Assembly (NCBI GenBank): GCA_035048485.1
Contig: CM068590.1
Coordinates: 13,748,494 to 13,812,493 of the forward strand
DNA length: 64,000 bases
Direction of reading: 5' to 3'
Source: Pteria penguin
Lineage: Eukaryota; Mollusca; Bivalvia; Pterioida; Pteriidae
The notes beneath the pieces were generated by a model, which ran no database searches, was not told where the DNA came from, and worked only from the letters and a program-made list of their open reading frames with translations. Shown here in pieces: positions 1-12,430 of this stretch (its first letter is position 1; every line of letters begins with the position of its first letter). The position numbers and the translations under genes were made by a program.

Positions 1-1518
1 AACTGAAAAGACACTTATCACATGATGAGTGTTATTCAGTTGCCATTCCATATAAGCGTCGTCAATTGTATTGTACTACTAGTCACTACCGGAAAACAAT
101 AAATTACTAAAAGAGAGATGAGCAATCAATGGCTGTTCAAAACCCTTTTAAGAGAACAAGTTCCATAAGACAGCAAAAATTGAGAGGTAATAAGTACAGT
201 AGCGGAAATGCATGTGCCTTTGTAATAAGATATGAAATGTGTGTAAAGGAAGAAAGCATCTCTTACTTTGTTTGCTCTACCTGTCATGAATGAACAGTAC
301 ATACATGTAAAGACAGATTATAGATAAATAAGAAAAGATCGTAAAATGAAGACGGTTTAATATTTAGACAAGCGATACAAAGGAAGCAAAAAAAATGTTT
401 AAAAAATCATTTAAAGAATATATATATAATCTTTTCCAAAGATGTCATATCTTCAAATCCTGCAAATATAACATATAAATTATGATCATAAGAAGGAAAG
501 TGAAATACAAAGCCGTCTAACGAAATGATATGTGTGTATTGAATTTTAAAAGGTTTATTTAATGTGAATTTAGTCACGCATAGGAACAAACCATGTATAA
601 AATGTAGACAAAATATACTACAAACAGTTGTAATGTACGGCATTCAGCTTACTTATGCACTAAATTTATATGACTTAGTGATGTTTTATCTATGTTTGTT
701 CTTATTTGGTTGAAATGGCAATTACTCTTTTGATATGAAACACACTATGTAACAAACCTTTTCTTATCGTTTATCTCATTTAGGAAATGATCTTCGATCC
801 TATTATTTAATCAACTAAGCCCATCAATGAACCTTATCTTTTGATATGACCTATGAAAATGAAATTCTAATGCATTTTGATATAAGTCAATTGATGAAGT
901 AAAATTAAGATATATTTCAACATGAACCCACATACAATAAATAAGAATGTCAAATGAATAAATTGTGAATGTACCTTTAGAGAGTTGGAAATTTCTGTTG
1001 ATCTGAAGTTTTTTTTTTTATTCCCCTTGCTGTGCTATAGAACTTTTGTACTATATGTACATGTATATGTAGCTCTTAATTACATTTTAACATCCTGAAT
1101 TTGTCGAAATACGGGGTATAAATCATGTATATATTTTCTTAAAGCTATGTAGTTAAGATATATTTTTTAATGAATGAATTGTTTTTGAATAGTTATTTTT
1201 CCTTTTAATCTGAGAGATAGGAAGAGTTTTCTTTTCATTTTTCGTTTTACTTATTTATTTTTTGTTTTGTTTTGTTTTTTGTTGTTGTTGTATTTCTTTT
1301 TTTTTTTTTTTGTTTTTGTTTTTGGGCTATATCGAGCTTGTAATTTCAACCGCTGCTTTGTAGGGATTACTAGGGAAATATCATCTTAGAATGAATAGAA
1401 GAATCATAGATGAATCAACGCACCAACTTGCAATGGAATGATTTTGTAAACTTGACAAAGGAGATATACCTTATTAGCATACAGCATAATATTTTTTTAA
1501 ATAAAGGAATTGTTCTAC

Positions 1519-1905
1519 ATTTATGTATATATACAGTGCTGAATGATATTTCGTTTGATTGTATTGAAAAGCATTCACTGTGGGTGAGGCTAGCCAACCA
1601 GGAGACGTGAATGTCCACCGTGGTACATTGTTATTAGTGTCAAAGTCATATGACACCAGTTACTTTCGTATTTTACATGAACGTTACACGCATTCCCTTT
1701 GCAGTATGGAGCTTGTAAAAAAAGTTCCCCGCGGAGGGTTTGACTTGAATGTTATTATACCCCTTTCCTGAAGTTGTGTGGCTGTGACACTTTCTACACA
1801 CTATTGTTCACATTTATGTATGTATACAGTGCTGAATTATATTTGTTTCGTCTGTATTGAAAGGCATTTACGGCGGGTGTGACTACCCAAACAGGAGACG
1901 CTCGC
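1519..1905. repeat. Two diverged direct repeats, members of a dispersed family
   Basis: Two copies of a roughly 90-base segment start near 1519 and 1812, sharing 'acagtgctgaat' and 'caggagacg'. The part near 1605-1690 ('aatgtccaccgtggtacatt') recurs in diverged form near 34037-34110 and more weakly near 39745. The copies sit where the terminal lectin exon would be expected in this duplication block. No coding content is seen. Confidence 0.5.
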
Positions 1906-3006
1906 TCCTCCCAGGCACCTGCGCAGTAACGTTAAGGCACTCCACAATGTCATTGACATCATATTCTACTGAAAACCGTGTAATAAATTGAGTAAATATT
2001 ATTTCTGCAAAAGTGGCAAAAATGCAAGTGTTTTAACAAGTCTAATTTTTTACACATTAAATGTTTATCCCTAGCTGTTTGGAATACGTGACTGTTATAC
2101 ATAGCATATGTAGTTTTAACAACAAGAATTCAAATAGTGCAAGGGTATATTGGCAAATTCGTTAGTCAAATTTTATTGTAAACAACAAACTGAAGCCAAT
2201 AGATAATATTTTAGCTGTGCCCAGCTTATAAGAGGGGTAATTGATGTGATAGGGTTCTGTACCTGGTCCCATCTCCACTTTAATTCACATTCCCACAGAA
2301 CAGGGATTTTATCTCGCTTTTATTCATGCAGATCGAAGTCAGTGCTTGTCAATGTATCTTACATCTACAATCAACCCTTACCACAGTGAGTATACTTCTA
2401 TGACTCTATCGGATTGGCCAATTTATATTTACTAGATTTGACATTTTTCTGCAAGACATTTGCGACGGACTGGATAAGCTCAAACCTCCCTGAAACCAGA
2501 TCTCACCTCAATGGTTCACAGAAGGGTTCATCGTCTTTTTGTTTTGTTCAGTATACTATGCTATTCTTTTGTTTTAGAGACTTAATCGGATTGACCTCAT
2601 AGGTACTTCTTCGTTAATTTTAGTAAAGCATGAACTTTTTACAATAGTCTTACCTTTATAGCATGAAAATAAACGATAATAAATCAGCATGAAAACATTT
2701 TCCCGATCACATTATTTCTCTTCAATAAGTAATCGTACTTCAATAAATCAAGAGTTGTGCAGGTAGTAATCTGAAAATAGGTAACTAAAATAGTGTCAGT
2801 TATCTGCCCTTTTTCAATAAGGTAATACGGGGAAATGAAAAACGAAGTGGTATAAAAGATGTGCGATTTATTTTACTTTTTTTATTTGTGAAAAAAGAAT
2901 TGTTTCTATCAAGGAGAGATAAATCACCTATTGAAGTGGTCTGTATTGACACATGCGTGCATTTAAAGTAAATGAGTTTAAATATGATAAGCTATAGTAA
3001 CTATAC

Positions 3007-3091
3007 CTGCAAAGAGATGTTCCTCTAAGAATTGCTTTTCCAATTATTTATCAACTTCAACCAGGTTTGTATCGTGTGATCTACAATAGCT
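3007..3091 (-). pseudogene. Relic of C-type lectin exon 3 with an internal stop
   Basis: Read on the minus strand this is an 85-base segment, exactly the length of intact exon 3 at 18404-18488. It still has an AG acceptor before it and a GT after it. It encodes SYCRSHDTNLVEVDK and then an in-frame TAA at 3044-3046, where the intact gene has an Asn codon (AAT). Past the stop the frame continues with LEKQFLEEHLF, close to the intact LENQFLKEHLF. No matching exon 1, 2 or 4 was found nearby, so this is a dead duplicate rather than a second lectin gene. Confidence 0.8.
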
Positions 3092-3193
3092 CTTAAAAAG
3101 AGAGAAAACCACATATAAACAAAAATGAAAATAATAACCCTTTAGCCCCATATCATGATAATAATAAATAGATCTGAAAAGTCCCCCAACGAT

Positions 3194-3196
3194 TAA

Positions 3197-3227
<31 letters not shown>

Positions 3228-3246
3228 CAAAACAAAACAAAAAAAA
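3194..3246. repeat. (CAAAA)n simple repeat
   Basis: About ten units of AACAAAAC-type repeat. A similar A/C-rich tract occupies the equivalent place in the intact lectin gene (18594-18745), so the seed of this repeat predates the duplication. Confidence 0.85.
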
Positions 3247-3251
3247 CGTTA

Positions 3252-6200
3252 GACATCCAGTTAGAGTGCAATGGCCTTTACAACGCATTACAACACATTA
3301 CGGAAATCGGCTTTCGTAAAACAGAACCTGGTCGGTCTGACTTTTAGTGTCTGTGTTTGATGATACTTGTACGTATATTTTTGTACCTGGTTTTAAGAAC
3401 CTCAATCGCTAAATTTAATATCATAAGTCTGTATTTGCAGTCAAATATCATACCAACATTACTTTCAAAATCTTATAGGACTTGTAACAGATCGTAGAAA
3501 AAATTGCGAGAAATTGCAATTAATAGTCACGGGTACCATGCGAATAGACAGAAGTTCTTCCTCGAATTTCAAATTTAAGTTGGTTTGCATCAATAATAAT
3601 CTCGAGTTTAGCAAAGATCATCATCAATAACTGCGGCAGTTTATGAATTCCGGGAAATCGTAGGAAATATGAAGTGTTACACGCAGATATCGTCTCATGC
3701 TTAGGCAACTACACCGGCCATGAACGATAATTACATATATGTTAGAATAAACAATATCAATCCGTTATCATATCCGTGAAATATATGCGGAGTGGCATAA
3801 AACAATAATCATTCAGTCGTGTATTTAATTTCTACAATTACCACAAACACCCCCTTTCCTCTTTACAAGCTGCATCAATCTCAGCTTAATGTATGATATG
3901 AATATTGACCTTGCATTGTTAACATACATCGCACACTGCATTAATATCCAATCAATTACCGCGCTCCTTGTAGTTCTGGCTTTTTTACATATAGTACAAA
4001 GTTAGATTTAAATGCTATATCTATATATAGTACAAAGTTAGATTTGAATGCTATATCTATAAATAGCTGAATTCGGCGAAACGTATACGAAAGAGGAATT
4101 TTGTCTCTTTATCGCAGCCATGACCGGGGCAGTTATTACTGTGGAGAAGTTATCAAAATAAGCATTATCATCGCATACATTATGGACAAGTAGCCTTTTG
4201 AACAGTAAGTTTTTCATTTGTTTATTCGTCCAGGAGGAGAGGAGTGATATTCAATGATTTTTTAATTAGGAACATTGTCATATCTTTCTTCAAAATTCAC
4301 TCATCTGTTCTAACTCATTAAAGAAATTTGTGCTTTCAAAGGTTAAATTACTCACGATCCGACACCCTACTGATATCATTCTACTATCGACTAGTGTTTT
4401 TTACAAGATAGTATAGGTTCGGAATTCACTCTGTCGTATTAATTGAATCTCAGTCTGTCCACTGAAACCCTCTTATAAAATCAAATCCTATAGGAGCTGT
4501 AGGTCAACGCATAGTAATTGCTTTTGCAATGTAGTCACTTGTTAAATTACGAAAATTCCAGCAAGATTTACACATTTTTCTACATCTTAGCTGTATATAA
4601 TCCATGTACCAAAATATGTGTGAGACCTTCCTCTACCAGAATTTTAACAGTTTACTATAGGTCATCTCTTTAATTCCAGAAAATCTTGCTGGAATGGGGT
4701 AATCACACGAAAATTGCCATATTTCACATGTAAACAATAACCCCTTTTTATGTCAGAAAATATTACATTAGTAAAATGAGTTTATATTTCATAATTTTAA
4801 AGCAGAATTATTCTTTCATACATTCACAAATCGATTTCATCCAATCAGAGCCCCTAATACATTACAACAGTATTCCATCTTTCCCTACTGCAAATCAGCC
4901 AATCAAGCGTCTTGGAAATTTCCATACATATAGTGATAATTTCTACCTGCTTACTTTCCATTATATGCACTTCTCTAAAAATGGGTTGACTGAAAAAATC
5001 TATACAAATGATTTCATTTCCTTGTCATAAGTTTTCATCTGTTCTGTGATTTACGTTCTTAAGTCATGCGGATGCGTGTTATTGCCTCTGAATGTTTCGT
5101 GATGATTGTGAATTACGTTGCATTCTTTTTGGTACTTGTATTGCATAACATCAATTATCATGTTTAAATTTGTCGGTCATTTATTATTTAAAAGGATAAG
5201 TAAGTCATTTGTTATTTCTTTATCGGGATAATGAATTAGTACTCATTTTAAGTATGTTGATTTACATTTATAGACCTTAAGGGGTTTACACTTATAATTG
5301 ATATTAAAGACAACTCAGATTATGTGGCCATTCCACAGGGAACTCATCACCTTCTTCTGAACTATTTTATATCCTTTGTGAGTCTGGCCATAATTAGTTA
5401 CCTTTTTTCTGTATGTCTATACATTTATATCAGGTGCGGTTATCTAAACTATATAGGTATATTTTGTATGGACACAATAATAAAGCAGCAATTATTTCGT
5501 ATTGCATATAATCTACGTTGCACTTTTTCCAAAATGCATATTATCTTAATTGCATATCATAGTAATTGAGATTCTGTATGTAATAGCAATAAGTTATTTT
5601 CTCTCGGTGGTGTTAGTTTTCTCTCGTTTTCTCCAATGAAAGTTTTATTTCTAAGTGCTCCTATTGTATACTAATAGTTATAATTACATTCTGAAGTAAA
5701 AAAGGTGCATATTTGTACATTAAAATTGCATTAGGTATAAACGATTTCTTATTACCGAATTAGTTCGGTCAAGACCTGTAATATCTACTATACCATTGCA
5801 ACTTGGGTTTGAACCATACGTGATTCCCTCATTGTGCCGTTATGAGTATGGAATTATTTTATTTTATTTTTCCTTGACCCCTGAATATTGCCCTTATTCC
5901 TCCGAATAAAAAAAATAAAATAATAAAAAATAAAAAAATTGCAGATAGGCCCTGTCCATCTTACTTTATCTTTGAAACTAGGGCAGTTCTCAGTAGTAAA
6001 TTATCATTTAGAGGTATTTTTATTTAATATGTGTTGGTTAGGTTTAACTTCAATCATACATTTATATAATCGAAGACCATTCTTCATATTTAATTTGCAT
6101 CTAGGTTTAGTGAGTTATAATCGCCTTTTGATTCCTGTCGCTTTAATTTACTGTAACACATTAAGTGAGTAAGTAAGTGTAATAATGGGGCTCAAATAAT

Positions 6201-6299
6201 TCGTCACTGAGAAAGAAGATCAACGATTAATTATAGTTATTTTGTAAGTATACTTTCGGAAATGCAAAATACGTCATAGTTTTGTTGTTTATTTTTCAG
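3252..6299. other. Non-coding stretch upstream of the B-box gene
   Basis: AT-rich DNA with no convincing exon on either strand. The only internal structure noted is a 34-base segment at 3989-4022 repeated at 4025-4058 ('atatagtacaaagttagatt' start). Lectin exons 1 and 2 would fall in this part if duplication block 1 were complete; neither was recognised. The last bases (polypyrimidine then AG at 6298-6299) look like a 3' splice site for the following gene. Confidence 0.6.
3989..4058. repeat. 36-bp-period tandem duplication
   Basis: Two copies in tandem, differing at one site (taaatgc versus tgaatgc). No coding content. Confidence 0.8.
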
Positions 6300-6323
6300 A
6301 TATTGCATTTTGATTGTTGCACC

Positions 6324-7541
6324 ATGGCACTCTCTAATCCTGCTGACTCGCTTAAAGACTTGCAGTGTGCAGTTCCATGTGAAGTTTGTGAAACAGGAGT
6401 CCCTGGCCAACATTACTGTATGGTATGTAAAACAACAATGTGCAATGCATGTAAAATCCACCATGGTAAAATGTCTCTATTTAAACAACACAAAGTCGTG
6501 CTGAGGTCGCAAATAGCATCGGCCGATCAAAGTCAAGACACGTGCAGGGACCATTCCGGTCATATGGTAGCATTCCAGTGTCAAATATGCAATGTTCTGG
6601 TATGTACGAAATGTATTTCCAACAAGCACAACGGTCATCGTATGATTGAAATAGAAGACCTGTATCAAAAAGAAAAGATTGCATTAGAAAAAAGAGTGAA
6701 TGAAATGGAAAAACATTCCTTGCAATCAGTTATTCAAGCTATAACATCTACAGCGCAAAAGAAAGAGGAATATAAAAGAAAAATATCTTCCATCAAAAAC
6801 GAAATGGAAAAGGAGTTGAATGCTTTAACAGCAGAGGCTAATAGAATTCACAAACAACGTATTCAGCTGTGTGAAATTGAAACATATGACCTCGGTATTA
6901 TTGATGGGAGCATAATTGAGCTCAAAGAACAAAGATATGAATTAGAAAAGAATATTGCAGAATGTAAGAAGATGATAGCTTCCAGTAGCCAAGCAGAACT
7001 TATCATTCTTGGCAAGTCCCACGCAAACACTGAAGTCGTCAAGGACAAAACAATACCGAAACCTCCTGCATTCCATGCTCTTGAATTGAAGCAGATTAAT
7101 GTTGGTAACATTCTAGGTAAATTAAATACGAATACAGAAGACGATTTCCCTATACCAAGACAGGTTGTTACCCCAAAGATCGTATCATCCTTCAGAACAG
7201 GCTTAAAAGGCATACCTTGTTTATGTACGACAAAAGATGGTAACGCATGGGTAGGTGGATACCGATCAAGGACGCTTAACCTGATGGATATCAACGGGAA
7301 AGTCATCAAGAGTAGGATAGTAAAGAATCGTGTGTACTGCATTGCTATGATGGATAATGGGGACATCATCATGAGTCCGCATTGGGCAGACGCCACAGCG
7401 GTCCTGAGACTCAGAGCTGATGGTACAGAGGAGATGGTCTATGAAGCATCACCTTACTGTTGTAATGGAGTATCCGTCACCAAGGATCAGAAGATCTTGA
7501 TCTGTAATAGTGGAGATAAAGTAATGATGTATGATGGGTGA
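6324..7541 (+). CDS. B-box (TRIM-like) protein, coiled coil plus start of NHL-type propeller; frame breaks at its end
   Basis: ORF of 405 aa from ATG 6324 in a good context (caccATGG). 'tttatttttcag' ends at 6299, so the coding exon probably follows a 5'UTR intron. There are two B-box zinc fingers: residues 19-56 (C19, C22, H30, C32, C35, C40, C43, H46, H56 available as ligands) and residues 74-105 (C74, H77, C86, C89, C94, C97, H102, H105). A coiled coil follows at about 110-230, then from about 300 blades of a beta-propeller like those of TRIM2/TRIM71-type proteins. There is no RING finger. Such RING-less B-box/NHL proteins form large families in bivalves; a role in immunity or ubiquitination is family-level inference. 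The ORF stops at TGA 7539-7541 in mid-propeller, and the rest continues in another frame (next entry). Either a mutation has truncated the gene or the sequence has an indel error. Confidence 0.85.
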   Translation: MALSNPADSLKDLQCAVPCEVCETGVPGQHYCMVCKTTMCNACKIHHGKMSLFKQHKVVLRSQIASADQSQDTCRDHSGHMVAFQCQICNVLVCTKCISNKHNGHRMIEIEDLYQKEKIALEKRVNEMEKHSLQSVIQAITSTAQKKEEYKRKISSIKNEMEKELNALTAEANRIHKQRIQLCEIETYDLGIIDGSIIELKEQRYELEKNIAECKKMIASSSQAELIILGKSHANTEVVKDKTIPKPPAFHALELKQINVGNILGKLNTNTEDDFPIPRQVVTPKIVSSFRTGLKGIPCLCTTKDGNAWVGGYRSRTLNLMDINGKVIKSRIVKNRVYCIAMMDNGDIIMSPHWADATAVLRLRADGTEEMVYEASPYCCNGVSVTKDQKILICNSGDKVMMYDG

Positions 7542-7924
7542 GTAGTAAGCAGATTTACCATGGGAATCACAGCATCAGTAACGCTATAGAGCTTCCTGAC
7601 AAATCCATCTGTATCTCTGAGTATGGAAATAATCAGTTACTCCTTATAGACAGAGAGGATCGCAAACTGAATTCGATTGCTGAACCACTCGGTAGAACTG
7701 ATTTTAATCCATGTGGTTTTGCTGTCGATAAAATGAGCAACATACTGGTTACAGACTTGAACAACCACTGTGTGTATCTGATCAGCCCTACACAGGACAT
7801 CACAGAGATAGTCGGTAAGGCAGATGGGATAGAGAAGCCACATTGGTTATCAATAGATAAATACAACAATTTATGGATTGGGCAACATGACGGAAGCGTG
7901 AAGATCATCAAATATTCACAATAA
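7538..7924 (+). pseudogene. Out-of-frame continuation of the NHL-type propeller of the B-box gene
   Basis: After the TGA at 7539-7541 the +2 frame stays open for 128 codons to TAA 7922-7924. It encodes ordinary NHL/propeller sequence: SKQIYHGNHSISNAIELPD, ISEYGNNQLLLIDRE, GFAVDKMSNILVTDLNNHCV, LSIDKYNNLWIGQHDGSVKI. The join lies around 7535-7555 (gggtgagtagtaagcag). The stretch could be mistaken for a donor/acceptor pair, but an intron of about 15 bases is not credible. A single indel would restore one protein of about 530 aa, a normal size for this family. The tail shows no other stops, so the break is recent or an assembly error. Confidence 0.75.
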
Positions 7925-7937
7925 ACATAAAGATGGC

Positions 7938-7943
7938 AATAAA
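7938..7943 (+). promoter_or_regulatory. Possible polyadenylation signal of the B-box gene
   Basis: AATAAA 14 bases after the TAA at 7922-7924. The motif is common in AT-rich DNA, so position is the only support. Confidence 0.35.
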
Positions 7944-7944
7944 A

Positions 7945-8870
7945 TGGACCAGGACCATAAAGAATTTCCATTGTGATGTCGTCATATAGAGTCAAACAAA
8001 TGTAATCGACAGTATTTTGAAAATACGAAAAGAATCGCTTATTCAATAACATACTTTACTGTTTTTGTGAAAAAAAGGTATTTCATTAAATATATCTCCA
8101 AAGAAAAGATAAGAGTAAAGGAAAGATGTTAGATACATGTGAATACCGATGACAACATCATCATCATCATTATCATCATCAAAAGAAGCTCCACGGTAAA
8201 GCATAGAGTAAATGGAAAACATAAAATACATATGAAAGAATAATATGTCAATCATTTCAAATCAAATGTTTGATAAAGTTAGGATTCTTTAAAAATTGTA
8301 ATGTAAGGGAAAAGAAATGTGTGACAATACTGATATCAATACTGATGTAATTTGAATAATATACGTACATGTATTATAAATGTTTTTGTAATTCTCTTTA
8401 AATCCCTTCTGTGCAGATTGTGCCATTTATGATTGGCAGATGTACTGATAATCACAAAAAGTAGGTTTAGTGATAATTGTAGCAGATATTGTTTTATCCA
8501 GTACAAAATGCATTTCATATTCTACCTGTATATTACTTTGTCTTGTTATGCATAATACTGGCTCGAAGTTGTATTGTTAATAAAGAATAATATATATAAA
8601 TAAAATGAAAAATTAAAACAAAATCAAAAACAATGAAATAAAAAAAGGGGGGGGGGGAATTGGGAAATAAAGCAAAATACAATACCATTCAGTATTGCAT
8701 TTGTGAAAAGCCAGTAAGATGGGTACTATTAAAACATATCTACGTCCATTCTAAAAGTTTATATAAACACAATACATTAGATACACATAAAAGTACAATA
8801 AGCGGATGAAAAATTGTTTGGGGTTTTTCTTAGTAATGTCAAGGAAAAAATAATACTTGAAGAAGGTGAT
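7945..8870. other. Non-coding, AT-rich
   Basis: No exon or gene recognised. It contains a short CAT/ATC triplet run near 8155-8180 and a poly-G run near 8647-8657. Confidence 0.6.
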
Positions 8871-9020
8871 GTGAAAATAAATATAGAACATATATATACC
8901 TTTTAATTTTGTGCCTAGATGCACATACCGACAACGTCTCATAATGTATATATTTGAAGAGCAGTTTAAAACCAAAATGACAAAAAAAGTGAACCAAAGA
9001 ATGAGTTTAAAGTTTATTTA
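8871..9020. repeat. Dispersed copy A of the lectin intron-1 segment
   Basis: Shares with 19545-19765 and 25756-26090 the motifs 'taccttttaattttgtgc' (8898; also 25796), 'gaagagcag' followed by 'aaccaaaatgac', and 'gtgaaccaaagaat'. The 19.6-kb copy lies in intron 1 of the intact lectin gene, so this segment is probably another remnant of duplicated lectin-locus DNA. Confidence 0.6.
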
Positions 9021-10305
9021 CATTTCAGAGGGGGCGGAGGGGACGTTTGCCCCCCCCCCTAAAAAAAGGAGAGAGAGAAAGAAAGAAAAAGGGAGAGAGA
9101 GAGCTTTATCCGATAACGTCTGCACGACTTCTCCGGAATTTTCTATTCCAAGAATATTGCAATCTTTACATTGCCTTAGTGAAATCCGGTATACTGCCCA
9201 CCCAGCCTAGCGCGTGTAATATTAGTAATTTAAATTTTATGAACATTACAATGTCGCAGTCCAAACGTAAAATGCTCAGGAGCGACTAGACTTTTTCCTC
9301 AACCAAAAAAGAAGCTAAAGTTACAATAAATTTCAAAAATTGTAAAATAAATTGTATAATATGTATACTACTACTGTATATTTGTAAACACGTGACGTGT
9401 TTATTTTTATCACGCTGTATAACTATTACAGAACATGTGTCATCTATCAGTGACGGATCTAACATCTTAGATTCTAAGCTCTTGGAGTTTATCTATTAAT
9501 TTAGTTAATTTAGTAATGAGTATAATGTTGTTATATACAGTGAGTCGAAAATTGCCATTTGGGGGGGGGGGGGGGGCAGAAAGTGGTAGGAAAATCCGTA
9601 TATGTTGATTATTGTATACTCTAATGTGACTTGATTTCTTTTCCTATCAAGTCAAGAGCATTCATCCGAGTGACAAAATTCCAATACAAATCATCGCTCT
9701 GCTTATTGAAGTTTAGAAAGCTCCGCCTCCCTTTTTTATGAAAATTGATTAACCGATAGTAATTGGTTTGTGTTCTGAAATCGATGTTTGTCATCTGCGT
9801 TTTTAAACGAAACATAAGAATAGAAAATAAAAATTACAAACCATGATATATTGTCTAGTAATTCCCTTGTATCATCGACCAATCAAATTTAACACCTCTG
9901 TCTCTCATATGAAGATATTCAGGGCCCGCCATAGGCAGGTGTCGAATAGTAATCTGTTTGTGTGTCCGTCAGCAAAAACATTTTTAAAAATATGTTTTTT
10001 CTAATATACCGTCACATGCAGGGCTTTCATATTTGGCATGTGCGTTCCTTATGGCAAGACCTTTCCGTTGGTATCACAAATGTTGGTCGTGTGGCCTTGA
10101 CTGTGATAGTGTATGATCACATAGTGATAGTGATGCTTCGGTTCTGTCTACTAAAAGTAATGATGATGAACTTTGCTATACAGCTGATAAATATTTACTA
10201 GAAAATCAGATCTGACTCAGCTGTATGACAATTCCGCTACATGTACATCAAGAATAATAATAAGGTATAAACAAGACATGAATAACATCACAAAAAGCTC
10301 CGTTT
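9021..10305. other. Non-coding stretch with poly-G/poly-C runs
   Basis: Contains a C-run at 9051-9059 followed by a purine-rich tract to about 9100, and a G-run of about 17 bases from 9560. No coding exon seen. Confidence 0.55.
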
Positions 10306-10545
10306 ACACAGCAGCTGCGGTACCGACTGAGGACGGTCAGTTGAAGTGACAATGTACAAATTTTAGGCCCCAAAATTGCCAAATTGCGGGAGCTTCAGGG
10401 GGCCTCGCCCCCCCCCCCCCCCGGTCCCCCTACCTGGGCTCCGCCCTGGACCTGCTGGGGACCTAGGCGGGACCTAAGCTGTTCCAACACCCCTCGCCTA
10501 ACTTCGCCCCTAACACCTAACACAAAATCCTGGATCCGCCCATGT
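10306..10545. repeat. Interspersed repeat, copy 1 of 2
   Basis: Starts with 'cagctgcggtac', passes through 'aattttaggccc' and a C-run of about 16 bases, and ends near 'ctggatccgcc'. A diverged second copy lies at 50845-51070. The ends resemble the GGATCC-ended elements at 47.9 and 60.4 kb. No coding content. Confidence 0.55.
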
Positions 10546-12430
10546 ACTAGTGTACATAATATGATTTTTTTTTTCAAAAATTTGATTGAGTTTTGAAATA
10601 TTTGCATGTTACTGATATTGTTTTATTGAGTTTAAAATGCATTTCGCATTGCAGTTGTATATTATTATACCTTTGTAATACATGTATATATGGTGATGCA
10701 AGAATAAATATTTTCCTTAATTACTGTATGTATGTAATATTACTAGTCACTGTCAGCAATTTAGGCACATTCAATTCAAGAATAATATATGGAAATGCTC
10801 AAGATAAAAGTCTGCCATCGCTTTATTCCATAGAAATATCCATAAGAAACAGAAAACTAACTTTTAGTCTTTCACAGGTATTTGGGATAAAAATATTCCA
10901 GGAAAATTACTTAATTAATATCTCTTTCCATTTAGTTTTTACGCTCATGCGTTTCAGTGTGATGATTTGTTAAATAAGATGCATACATGTGATTTGAATA
11001 ACATCAGTGGAATTGGAAAAACACCATTGTCAGGAATAGTTTCACCATGCCAAATATTGAGAAACATCAGGAAGTACATACAGTTAAAAATATATGTACA
11101 CTACCCGTTGTGGCATAGGTTGAATATTGGTTGCTCCCAAATGCTCTCATCCTTTTCCCCAAACGTTTGGAAGTGTTAAAAGAATATTTAGATATAGCTC
11201 TTAGGGTTAACAATATTAAAGAAGTATTAAAACACATGAGATAAAACACATATTAAAGAAAATATTTTCGTAACATATCCACAGTTTTGCCAACCTGCAT
11301 ATCACAATTTGAAAATACGATAAGATGTGAACAAAACAAGTAGGAAAACAGAATTGTTTTGCAAAATAATCCCCGCCCACGTCTGCGGCACCATAGTGCT
11401 ACAGCAACACATTTGGTATAAGGCTCTCACTGACATTGAAAATGGAAATCTGTATTGGTATAATAAATAATAACTGTTTAGCATGTGTTGCAGATCCACG
11501 TCACAATTACAGATTTATTCAATAAACGTCATTTTATATATTGACCTTGGAGTTTTGAATTTTGGTCAATGTCTTAGTATATACAGGTTATGAGTAACTT
11601 ATGTGTGGAGAGATACCACTATCAGTTGTACATATCAGTTGTATTTTTATGTTATTTAGCAGTGTTTTAACATTTTATACAGGTTCACTGTACCTTTCAA
11701 AATATTCGATTGAGAGAGACTTTACAAAGGACATGGGTTCTGGGTATGACAGCGAGCCCCTACCTGAAGTTTTGTATTCAATTTGATAACTTTGGTACTC
11801 GAAATCGAGGCTTTGGTGAGATTTAACTGGAAAATTGATATTTAATTCAAATTCCATAGTTTTATGTAGTTCTGGAGAATACATGTGCTTAAATATTTAG
11901 GTACAAATCAATGTACTATTGCTTATTGATTGACGATAATTCTTAATCTTTCATAATTCTGTGGTACGTTCTAAATGGACTTAACATATCTTGCGTGTTT
12001 TGTTATTTTTTTTTTTGTTAAATATGATCATATTACAGATTGTCTTTAAGTATGTTCAAACTGACAATTGCCAACTTCAGAGTTGTAAGCAACGGGGAGT
12101 GTACTTACATGCATTTTATGCGTATATTGTGTAGAAAACATTTATTAGTCCATTTAGTGCTGCTTAACTTCGTTTAAGTAAGTAGTGTATAGATTATACA
12201 GTCAGTGAGTACATCGGCTTACGAATGAATATATGAAATGATAGCACATATATACAGATGAGTTATTAATAAAATGATGATTCATTTGTGAAACATTTTG
12301 AAAATTTTGATTTTGGTCACTTGTGTTAAATTGTATCTATATTATTAATGTATGTAATGTTCATTACGACAATTTCCTCTTCCAATGTAATGTTTGTAAA
12401 CGGCTTACTTATTTGTGCTTTTCTATTTTT
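10546..12430. other. Non-coding, AT-rich
   Basis: No exon, RNA gene or structured repeat recognised on either strand. Confidence 0.55.

Larger units (their letters stand above)
1..3250 (-). repeat. Degenerate copy of the lectin 3' region (duplication block 1)
   Basis: This block aligns by eye with 15331-18620 in the same order and orientation. Shared landmarks include a stretch ending in 'tgcatgtgcctttg' (near 200 and 15570), 'acatgtat' next to 'tgtcgaaatac' (near 1060-1110 and 16420-16470), 'gggctatatc' (1325 and 16606), a 'cgcttt...catgcagatc' stretch (near 2320 and 17790) and the exon-3 segment at 3007-3091 versus 18404-18488. The copies differ by many substitutions and indels, so the duplication is not recent. 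The terminal lectin exon is absent here; the equivalent stretch (about 1400-2250) holds unrelated repeats. The block may start upstream of the window. Confidence 0.75.

Noticed and set aside
6863..7396. 177-codon minus-strand open frame
   Set aside because: Antisense shadow of the B-box gene, which has clear domain evidence on the plus strand.
7536..7555. GTGAGT...AGCAG as a tiny intron that would rescue the B-box gene
   Set aside because: About 15 bases is far below any known spliceosomal intron; a frameshift explains it better.
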